Of a DNA stretch of 6,354 nt, positions 1-5,676 are shown one piece after another; position 1 is the first letter of the stretch, and every line of letters begins with the position of its first letter. This DNA is from an uncultured Acidobacteriota bacterium (GTDB lineage: Bacteria; Acidobacteriota; Terriglobia; Terriglobales; Acidobacteriaceae), in contig CAIZGA010000626.1 of NCBI GenBank assembly GCA_903932385.1, forward strand, positions 1-6,354. The letters are read 5' to 3'. The notes under the pieces were generated by a model, which did not search any database, was not told the origin of the DNA, and worked only from the letters and a program-made list of their open reading frames with translations. A program made the position numbers and the translations under genes.

Positions 1-119
1 AGCACGGCGGTGCCGATGGCGATGAACTCCGCGAGGTTGTGGCCGAATTCCTTGAACTCGATCTCCAGCCGCACGTCGCGGGCGAAGACGCTCAGCACGT
101 CGCCCAATTCCGCGGCGAA
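1..119 (-). other. Non-homologous C-terminal tail of the xanthine dehydrogenase frame
   Basis: From about residue 692 of the dehydrogenase frame, the sequence reads FAAELGDVLSVFARDVR, then LEIEFKEFGHNLAEFIAIG and on to the window edge. In the family, the segment after the DLP motif should reach a GAKGxGE motif with the catalytic glutamate (bovine Glu1261) within roughly 15-25 residues. Nothing like it appears in the 39 remaining codons, in this or either other minus frame. By my count 37 of these 39 codons end in G or C, against 26 of 40 in a stretch of the same gene just upstream (about residues 626-665). The tail reads as plausible protein, amphipathic and becoming hydrophobic, but I do not recognise it. 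It may be a fusion, a recombination junction or an assembly artefact. Confidence 0.55.
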
Positions 120-2192
120 AATCCGCGGCAGGTCGGCGCTGGTGGGAATCATGTAGTTGGTCATTTGGTTATTGCTCATGCGGCCATCCTTCCACACCAC
201 TTTTTCATAGAGCGCGTAGCCAACACCCTGCGCCACGCCGCCTTCAATCTGCCCGGCAGCCAGCACAGGATTCAACACGCAACCCACTTCCTGCAACGCA
301 TAAAAGTTGACGACCTCGGCCGCGTACGTTCGCGTGTCCACCGCAACCTCGGCCACATACACCGCCCATGAAAATGCCGGATACGCTTCGCCCTGATATT
401 TATCGTCGTCCCAGAAAATTCCTTCCGGGGCCTTGTAACAAACTTCTGACTTCAGCGCGCAAAATTTTTTCGTGTATGCGGAGCAAGCATCCCGAAACTC
501 TTTCGCAGAATATTTATCCAGCAACAAATTCTTTTCGCGCAATTTTTCAACCAGCGCATGCGCGGCATCATGCACCAACCGCCCAACAATCATCGCCGTG
601 CGTGAAGCCACTGTCGGCCCGCTGTTCGGCACGCGGCTCGTATCCGGCTGCGCAATGCCAACATCCTCATATGGGATGCCCAGCGCCTCAGCCGCCACCT
701 GACAGAGAATCGTATTCGTTCCCTGGCCAAATTCCGTGCTCGATACCAGCACCGTCGCGCGGCCTTTCGCATCCGCTTCCATCGCAACTACAGATGCCAA
801 CCGCCGCTCGCCTGAACCAGTGAATCCTGACCCATGCATGAAACTTGCAATGCCCATGCCGCGCTTGACTGCGTTTGTCTTGTTCTCTTCAGCAAAGCGT
901 TTGCGCTTCTCGTGATAGCCGGAAACTTGCAGTGCGCGCGCCAACATGCCATGCATGTCAATCGGGTCGCGGATAATCTGCCCCGTCGCCGTGCTCTTGC
1001 CTTGTTCCAGAAAATTTCTGCGGCGAACTTCTTCCGGAGAAATCCCAACCGCTTTTGCAATCTGGTCCATGTGCCGTTCAATGCCGAAGATGCTTTGCGG
1101 CGCACCGAAGCCGCGAAATGCGCCATGCGGCGGCAGGTTGGTTGCCCACGCATGCGAACGTACGCGAACGTTGTCGCAGGAATACGGTCCCGAAGAATGG
1201 ATGGTCGCGCGCGACAACACCGTCGGCGAAACTGTCGCATATGCGCCGCCATCGGTGTCCACCTGGATATCCATCGCCAGCAATCGCCCGCTCTCGTCCA
1301 CCGCTGTGCGATACCGTGTGCGGCATGGATGACGCTTGGTGGTCGCCGCCAAATCCTCCATGCGGTCATACACAATCTTGATGGGGCGTCGCGCCTTCAT
1401 CGCCAGCAAGCCGGCATGTGCAGCAATCAGCGACGGATAATCTTCCTTACCGCCGAATGCGCCGCCGGTCTCAACTTGGATGACACGAACTTTTTCCGCC
1501 GACAGCCCAAAGATACTCAGCATGGCCTTGTGCACATAAAACGGACATTGCATCGAGCCTTGAATCTTTAGCCCGTCTTCATCCGACCACTCTGCAATCA
1601 CGCCGTTGTTTTCAATGTAGAGTTGCTCCTGCGCGCCGGTGAAATATTCGCCTTCCACAATATGCGCTGAAGTATTCCAAACGGCATCCACATCTCCCTT
1701 TTGCATCAAAAACTTTTTGATGATGTTGTCTTCGCCCCAGACAATCGTTTGCTGGCGTTCGCTCTCTTCCATCGTGAAAACAGCAGGCAGTGGCTCGTAC
1801 TCAATCTTCACCGCCTTCACCGCTTCATGCAGCCGCGTCTTGTCAGCATGCGCCAGCAACACAATCGCTTCTTCAGGATGATTGGTCATCTCATCGGCCA
1901 GCACCGGTTGATCGTGGTCCATGATGAGTGCGATGCGGTTCTTCGCCGGAATGTCTTTTGCCGTAACGATGACAAACTCGTCCCACGCAATACCATCGCC
2001 AAACTCGATACTCTTGATGCGGCCACGTGGAATCGACGAACGCACCGTGGCGCCATGCCACATGCCGGGCAACACAATGTCATCAATGTAGCGCGCAGCG
2101 CCAGTCACCTTGCCCACGCCTTCTTTGCGTGGCGCAGAGGTGCCGACAATCTCTGTCGCTTTCTGAAAATGACTTTGTGCAGTTTCACGCAT
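1..2192 (-). CDS. Xanthine dehydrogenase, molybdopterin-binding large subunit (3' partial, aberrant C-terminus)
   Basis: This is the molybdenum-cofactor subunit of a multi-subunit cytoplasmic xanthine dehydrogenase (XdhA of E. coli, XdhB of Rhodobacter, PucD-like). It oxidises hypoxanthine/xanthine to urate. The frame was translated by hand from ATG 2192 to the window edge, giving 730 codons without a stop. Family signatures run in order: EIVGTSAPRKEG near residue 14, GAQEQLYIE (Gln188), TGGAFGGKED (Glu250), GAFRGFGAPQ (Arg360, Phe362), HGSGFTGSGE (453-462), STEFGQGTNTIL (485-496), PDTSRVPNSGPTVASRT (516-532) and MIPTSADLPR (681-690). Arg328 lies exactly 32 residues before Arg360, as Arg880 does before Arg912 in the bovine enzyme. 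Glu250 and Arg328 together favour purine over aldehyde substrates. A GTG at 2195 is an alternative start; AGGAGAGG at 2202-2209 serves either. The Fe-S and FAD subunits are not visible. After residue 691 the sequence leaves the family (separate entry). Family identity is sure; xanthine as substrate is inferred from residues and context. Confidence 0.92.
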   Translation of the reverse strand, partial: MRETAQSHFQKATEIVGTSAPRKEGVGKVTGAARYIDDIVLPGMWHGATVRSSIPRGRIKSIEFGDGIAWDEFVIVTAKDIPAKNRIALIMDHDQPVLADEMTNHPEEAIVLLAHADKTRLHEAVKAVKIEYEPLPAVFTMEESERQQTIVWGEDNIIKKFLMQKGDVDAVWNTSAHIVEGEYFTGAQEQLYIENNGVIAEWSDEDGLKIQGSMQCPFYVHKAMLSIFGLSAEKVRVIQVETGGAFGGKEDYPSLIAAHAGLLAMKARRPIKIVYDRMEDLAATTKRHPCRTRYRTAVDESGRLLAMDIQVDTDGGAYATVSPTVLSRATIHSSGPYSCDNVRVRSHAWATNLPPHGAFRGFGAPQSIFGIERHMDQIAKAVGISPEEVRRRNFLEQGKSTATGQIIRDPIDMHGMLARALQVSGYHEKRKRFAEENKTNAVKRGMGIASFMHGSGFTGSGERRLASVVAMEADAKGRATVLVSSTEFGQGTNTILCQVAAEALGIPYEDVGIAQPDTSRVPNSGPTVASRTAMIVGRLVHDAAHALVEKLREKNLLLDKYSAKEFRDACSAYTKKFCALKSEVCYKAPEGIFWDDDKYQGEAYPAFSWAVYVAEVAVDTRTYAAEVVNFYALQEVGCVLNPVLAAGQIEGGVAQGVGYALYEKVVWKDGRMSNNQMTNYMIPTSADLPRIFAAELGDVLSVFARDVRLEIEFKEFGHNLAEFIAIGTAV

Positions 2193-2201
2193 CACGTGAA
2201 G

Positions 2202-2209
2202 CCTCTCCT
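2202..2209 (-). promoter_or_regulatory. Ribosome binding site of the xanthine dehydrogenase subunit gene
   Basis: The minus strand reads AGGAGAGG here, a strong Shine-Dalgarno match. It ends 6 nt before a GTG (2195) and 9 nt before the ATG at 2192. The two starts are adjacent codons, so the choice changes the protein by a single residue. Confidence 0.7.
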
Positions 2210-2243
2210 GCCTGCTCAGATGTTCCCAGAGTATTCGGATAGC

Positions 2244-2262
2244 ATATCGCGCTCTGCGATAT
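2244..2262. promoter_or_regulatory. Perfect 7-bp inverted repeat between the amidohydrolase and dehydrogenase genes
   Basis: ATATCGC, a 5-nt spacer and GCGATAT form a perfect inverted repeat in the roughly 95-bp gap upstream of the dehydrogenase gene. In RNA it would give a short hairpin about 50 nt before the start codon. No run of T follows it in the direction of transcription, so it does not look like an intrinsic terminator. An operator or an mRNA processing/stability hairpin is more likely. No role can be shown from sequence alone. Confidence 0.4.
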
Positions 2263-2290
2263 TTTCAATGGCAAAATCGATTGCGTCTGC

Positions 2291-3541
2291 TCACCCAGCC
2301 AGCGATGCCAATGTCCGCGCCAACACTTCCGTGCCTCGCGCAATGTCTTCCGGCGATGCATATTCATCCGGGCGATGGCTCACGCCGCCGCGGCAGGGAA
2401 TAAACAACATCGCCACCGGCGCAATCCGCGCCATAAATAAAGAGTCATGATACGCGCGGCTGACCATGCGCTGGTAGTTATGTCCACCCGCTTCGCAGGC
2501 TGCACACATCGCGGCAACAATTTCCTCGCCGCTCTGTGCCGGCTCGTCCGCGTTAATCCATTCCGTCTTTACGCCAATCTCTTTCCGCTTGCCGACAGCT
2601 TCCGCCGCAGCAAGAATTTTTCCAATGACGGCATCGCGCCGCTTGCTATCGGTGTCGCGCACATCCAGTTCCAACCGCACACGACTGGGAATACTGTTCA
2701 CCGCTCCGGGAAATACATCGCACACACCAACCGTCGCTACTGTATCCACGGCCCCGCTCGCAAGCGCAGCCGTTTCGGTCGCTATAACAACTTCCGACGC
2801 AGCCACCAGCGCATCGCGACGACCCGGCATCAGCTTGCCACCCGCGTGTCCGCCTTCGCCTTCAAACCACAGCCGGAAACTTGCCGGCGCTGCAATGCTC
2901 GTCACCACTCCAAGCGGAATTTTTTCGCGCTCCAGTATCGGCCCCTGCTCAATATGCAACTCAACAAACGCGGAGTAATATCCCGCCGGCAATTTCACCT
3001 TCTCTAGTTCGCCGATAAATCCTGCGGCCGTTCGCACTTCCTCGAGCGGCAACTCTTGCTTATCGCGCAGCGCACGTGCAGCATCCGGCGTCATCGTCCC
3101 GGCCAGTAAGCGACTGCCCAGGCAGCCAATGCCAAACCGCGTCGGCTCTTCTGCTGTAAAAATCAGCAACTCAATCGACCGCTTTGGTTTGTATCCGGCA
3201 CGCTGCAGTGCGCGAATCGCTTCCAGACCGCCAAGCACACCCACTACGCCGTCATACATTCCCGCATTTGGAATCGCATCAATGTGCGATCCGGTTCCAA
3301 CTACCCCTGCTTTCGCGTCACTGCCATTCCATCGCGCAAATGTATTTCCAATCGCATCTTCACGAACATCCAACCCCGCCGCCGTGCACAGGCCCTTCAC
3401 ATACGCACGCGCACGCAAATCCGCCTCGGTGAAAACGACTCGTGTCACCACCGGCGCAGGCTCCTGCGAAATCTTCGCCAACGCATCCAGCTCCGCCGTA
3501 AGTTGCGCGGAGTCGATTTTTATCTGCTGAGTATTTGTCAT
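2291..3541 (-). CDS. uah: (S)-ureidoglycolate amidohydrolase, plant-type (M20 metallohydrolase)
   Basis: It hydrolyses (S)-ureidoglycolate to glyoxylate, CO2 and two ammonia, the last step of ureide breakdown. The protein is 416 aa of the M20/AAH-UAH family with a bimetal (Mn-type) centre. Visible metal-site residues are His86 (GSHIDAIP), Asp97 (YDGVVG), Glu131-Glu132 (AEEPTRFG), His196 (ELHIEQGP) and His389 (GGVSHRP). The lid/dimerisation domain carries the EGEGGHAG motif (227-234) and NSIPSR (282-287). Motifs EEPTRFGIGCLGSRLLAG, IAAPAS, SRAYHDSLFMARI and YASPED agree closely with my recollection of Arabidopsis UAH. They differ from allantoate amidohydrolases, which have GAGHD where this has RAYHD. 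ATG 3541 lies 10 nt past the stop of the preceding gene and fits the family N-terminus, suggesting translational coupling; its Shine-Dalgarno is weak. The frame stays open upstream to 3682, but that stretch overlaps the neighbour and has no family similarity. A carbamoyl-amino-acid hydrolase is the less likely alternative. Confidence 0.92.
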   Translation of the reverse strand: MTNTQQIKIDSAQLTAELDALAKISQEPAPVVTRVVFTEADLRARAYVKGLCTAAGLDVREDAIGNTFARWNGSDAKAGVVGTGSHIDAIPNAGMYDGVVGVLGGLEAIRALQRAGYKPKRSIELLIFTAEEPTRFGIGCLGSRLLAGTMTPDAARALRDKQELPLEEVRTAAGFIGELEKVKLPAGYYSAFVELHIEQGPILEREKIPLGVVTSIAAPASFRLWFEGEGGHAGGKLMPGRRDALVAASEVVIATETAALASGAVDTVATVGVCDVFPGAVNSIPSRVRLELDVRDTDSKRRDAVIGKILAAAEAVGKRKEIGVKTEWINADEPAQSGEEIVAAMCAACEAGGHNYQRMVSRAYHDSLFMARIAPVAMLFIPCRGGVSHRPDEYASPEDIARGTEVLARTLASLAG

Positions 3542-3551
3542 ACTGTGCCGT

Positions 3552-4280
3552 CTATAGCGGACTTCTGTTCCAGTCTTTGTAGATGAGATACTTCGCCGGC
3601 GTCTTGCCGATGGCGCCGAACCACTGCGGGCAGAACGTTCCCATCCAGATGAAGTCGCCCGCCGCCACCGAATACCAGTCATCGCCCAGCCGATAGACGC
3701 CGCCGCCGGCCAGCATCAGCAGGCCATGCTCCATCACGTGCATCTCCACCAACGCCAGCGCAGCGCCTGGCTGATACTCCATCGTATTCACCGCAAAATC
3801 AAATTCCACTTGATCGGGAATCAGGCAGCGCACCTGCAGCGCATCATCGCCCATCAGCGGCTGCGAGGCCACCTTCGCTTCATCGCCAAAATATGGCCCA
3901 GGCTCAGCCAAGCCGTCCACCGGCTGATATGGCTTTTCAATCACCGCCACGCGCGCCGCACTCTTCGCCGTCACCACATGCGCCACGCCCTGCGGCAGGT
4001 ACGCATATCCGCCCGCACCCAGAAGATGGCTGCCATTCTGTCCCACGTCCACCGATCCTTCAAGGACGTAAAGAAATCGTTGCGCCGTAGTCGGACCCAG
4101 CGTGCCGCCGGCTTCCATCTCTGCAGTGAATTGCACAAAGCCAGCGCCCAGCGACGGCGCAGCATGGATGATAGCCGTCGCCTTCGTCATGCCCGGCAAT
4201 GGCGTGCGCACAAATGTGTCCGGCGTCTGCACCAGGTGCGACGTAGTCACTCGGCTGCGTGTATGTCCCAGATGTTGCAA
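3552..4280 (-). CDS. allE: (S)-ureidoglycine aminohydrolase (bicupin)
   Basis: It converts (S)-ureidoglycine to (S)-ureidoglycolate and ammonia, keeping the stereochemistry that the next enzyme needs. The protein is a two-cupin fold of 242 aa, with Mn bound in the C-terminal cupin. Numbered from the TTG start, the EMHVMEH motif gives ligands Glu179, His181 and His185, and CPQWF gives Gln219; together these form the known Glu-His-His-Gln set. Other family marks are LGHTRS at the N-terminus, FLYVLEG, YAYLPQG, GVYRLGDDWY, GDFIWMG and the ending YLIYKDWNRSPL, close to both E. coli AllE and the plant enzyme. TTG 4280 was chosen because an exact AAGGAG lies 6 nt upstream and conservation begins there. 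A GTG at 4301 would add seven residues, but the Shine-Dalgarno would then lie inside the coding sequence. The gene sits between its substrate producer (94 bp upstream) and product consumer (10 bp downstream). Confidence 0.94.
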   Translation of the reverse strand: MQHLGHTRSRVTTSHLVQTPDTFVRTPLPGMTKATAIIHAAPSLGAGFVQFTAEMEAGGTLGPTTAQRFLYVLEGSVDVGQNGSHLLGAGGYAYLPQGVAHVVTAKSAARVAVIEKPYQPVDGLAEPGPYFGDEAKVASQPLMGDDALQVRCLIPDQVEFDFAVNTMEYQPGAALALVEMHVMEHGLLMLAGGGVYRLGDDWYSVAAGDFIWMGTFCPQWFGAIGKTPAKYLIYKDWNRSPL

Positions 4281-4286
4281 ACTCTG

Positions 4287-4292
4287 CTCCTT
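4287..4292 (-). promoter_or_regulatory. Shine-Dalgarno AAGGAG deciding a TTG start
   Basis: The minus strand reads AAGGAG, then CAGAGT (6 nt), then TTG at 4280. This is ideal spacing and argues for the TTG over the upstream GTG at 4301. No ATG is available in this frame near the conserved N-terminus (LGHTRS), which begins two codons after the TTG. Confidence 0.7.
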
Positions 4293-4321
4293 GCAGTTCA
4301 CAAACAGGATTCCAACATTGT

Positions 4322-4339
4322 ACGGTCAAATTTCACCGT
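4322..4339. promoter_or_regulatory. 18-bp near-perfect palindrome, possible operator, before the ureidoglycine aminohydrolase gene
   Basis: The plus strand reads ACGGTCAAATTTCACCGT. Eight of nine base pairs are symmetric; only the C/C pair at 4327/4334 breaks it. Its size and AT centre suit a dimeric repressor site. On the minus strand the palindrome contains TTGACC, which could act as a -35 element, but no good -10 follows at 17 nt. It lies in the 94-bp gap, about 40 nt upstream of the TTG start. As RNA it could form a 5-bp stem. The function is inference only. Confidence 0.4.
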
Positions 4340-4376
4340 CTGCGGCATCTACTTTTCTTGGCCGCGACATCTACTT
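4340..4376. repeat. Imperfect 15-bp direct repeat at the end of the allantoate amidohydrolase gene
   Basis: On the minus strand AAGTAGATGTCGCGG (4362-4376) is followed by AAGTAGATGCCGCAG (4340-4354). The copies match at 13 of 15 positions and are 22 bp apart start to start. The first copy begins within the TAA stop codon of the upstream gene. It could be a small duplication or paired protein-binding sites next to the palindrome at 4322-4339. Confidence 0.45.
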
Positions 4377-5625
4377 ACGATTGCAGTTGTTGCAAAAACT
4401 GCATCGCCACTTGCAACGCCGCCGTTACATCTTCCGCCAGTACCGTCTCTTCAGGATGATGACTCACCCCTCCCGGCGATCGCAGAAACAACATCGCCGT
4501 CGGCATGTGCGGAGCCACAATCATCGCGTCATGTCCCGCACCACTCGTCATGCGATGCAGCGGCACATTCGCAGCCGCAGCAGCATCAGCCAACTTTGCT
4601 GTCAGTGTCGGATGCATGGGCACCGCCGGCTGGTCCAGCAAAGTGCGTGCTGCAAATTGCAACCCGCGCCGAGCCGCCAGTATCTCCGCCGAACGCATCA
4701 GTGCGAAAACCGTCTGTTGCCGCACCGCATCCTCCGCGTGGCGAATATCCAGTGAGCAGGTGACATCGCTCGGCACAACATTCCCCACGTTCGGATACGT
4801 TTCAATGCGCCCCACCGTCGCCACCATCGAAGCATCACGCCGCGCCGACTGTTCCACCGTCGTTATCCACTCCGCTGCGCCGGTCAATGCATCCTGCCGC
4901 AAATTCATCGGAGTCGTGCCCGCGTGGTTTGCCTTGCCGCGGAACTTCACTTCCAGCCGCGTCTGCCCCACAATCGCTTCCACCACACCCAGCCGCATGT
5001 CCAGTGACTCCAGCACCGGGCCTTGCTCAATGTGAATCTCAAAATATCCCAGTACATCGCCGCTGAATTTCGCTGCGGGAATTTCGTCTGGGTTCAATCC
5101 AAAGTTGCGGATGGCATCGGCCACCGTCACACCTTTTGCATCACGCCTTTGCAACAACTCCGGCTGCAGAGTTCCAACCAGCGCGCGGCTGCCCAGAAAC
5201 GGCAGACTAAAACGCACGCCTTCTTCTTCAGGAAACGCAATCACTTCGATGGCAAACGGCAGTTTTTTTCCGCCCAGCAATTCCACCATTGCAATGCCCA
5301 TCATCACGCCCAGCACGCCGTCATAGCCGCCGGAGTTCGGCACCGTATCAATGTGCGATGCAATCAGCAGCCGCGGCGCGTCCGTCGTCTCCGCCGCATA
5401 CAAACCATGCAAATTTCCAACCGCATCCACCCACACGCGCATGCCCAGCTGCTCCATACGCTGTCGCAGATAGCTGTGCGCCTGCGCCACCGCTGGCGTC
5501 AGATACAACCGCGTCGTCTGCCCCGGCTCATCGCTGAACCCGGCCATCACGCGGCAGCCTTCCATCACTCCAGCCGCTGCCGCATTGAATTCCGGATTTG
5601 AAACTATTTTGCTTTCCTTGCTCAC
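4375..5625 (-). CDS. allC: Allantoate amidohydrolase (M20 metallohydrolase)
   Basis: It hydrolyses allantoate to (S)-ureidoglycine, CO2 and ammonia; as in E. coli AllC the cofactor is probably Mn. The protein is 416 aa (E. coli AllC is about 411). The bimetal centre is read as His91 (SHIDTVP), Asp102 (YDGVLG), Glu134-Glu135 (PEEEGVRF), His198 (EIHIEQGP) and His389 (GGVSHHPEE). The dimerisation domain has KANHAGTTPM (231-240), then NVVPSD (282-287) and LDIRH (292-296). The MTSGAGHDAM stretch (359-368) is typical of allantoate and carbamoyl-amino-acid hydrolases, and differs from the RAYHD form in its paralogue at 2291-3541. The start is a GTG at 5625 with a modest GAGGG upstream, 51 bp after the allantoinase stop; an in-frame TAG lies just upstream of it. 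Placement directly after allantoinase and before the ureidoglycine enzyme identifies the substrate. On sequence alone, a carbamoyl-amino-acid hydrolase could not be excluded. Confidence 0.92.
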   Translation of the reverse strand: MSKESKIVSNPEFNAAAAGVMEGCRVMAGFSDEPGQTTRLYLTPAVAQAHSYLRQRMEQLGMRVWVDAVGNLHGLYAAETTDAPRLLIASHIDTVPNSGGYDGVLGVMMGIAMVELLGGKKLPFAIEVIAFPEEEGVRFSLPFLGSRALVGTLQPELLQRRDAKGVTVADAIRNFGLNPDEIPAAKFSGDVLGYFEIHIEQGPVLESLDMRLGVVEAIVGQTRLEVKFRGKANHAGTTPMNLRQDALTGAAEWITTVEQSARRDASMVATVGRIETYPNVGNVVPSDVTCSLDIRHAEDAVRQQTVFALMRSAEILAARRGLQFAARTLLDQPAVPMHPTLTAKLADAAAAANVPLHRMTSGAGHDAMIVAPHMPTAMLFLRSPGGVSHHPEETVLAEDVTAALQVAMQFLQQLQS

Positions 5626-5676
5626 TCGGCCCTCAATCTATCCAAATCATTTTCTAATTAATGTTGTCTCGCAAAC

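Noticed and set aside
1..119. Frameshift as the explanation for the lost dehydrogenase C-terminus
   Set aside because: The other two minus-strand frames were read here and neither contains GAKGxGE or other family sequence, so a simple insertion or deletion cannot restore the expected protein.
788..1375. 195-codon minus-strand open frame rich in Arg, Trp and Cys
   Set aside because: It overlaps the dehydrogenase gene in another frame of the same strand. The true frame carries AFRGFGAPQ and HGSGFTGSGE across this stretch, so this is an out-of-frame reading and not evidence of a broken gene.
834..1571. 245-codon plus-strand open frame, with others at 368-823 and 1701-2450
   Set aside because: All are antisense to the dehydrogenase subunit or UAH genes and have shadow-type composition. 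None begins with a convincing ribosome site or shows a recognisable domain.
3542..3682. 47-residue N-terminal extension of the ureidoglycolate amidohydrolase
   Set aside because: The stretch is Arg/Ser-rich, overlaps the 3' end of the aminohydrolase gene in another frame, and has no counterpart in the family. The ATG at 3541 fits homologues.
3726..4763. 345-codon open frame on the plus strand
   Set aside because: It is antisense to the ureidoglycine aminohydrolase and allantoate amidohydrolase genes. Its composition (Arg/His/Ser/Pro-rich, no domain motif) is that of a shadow frame, while the minus strand has full family motifs.
5626..5676. Possible internal promoter (TTGCGA, 17 nt, AATGAT on the minus strand)
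   Set aside because: Only four of six bases match at each element, in an AT-rich 51-bp gap where chance matches are likely.
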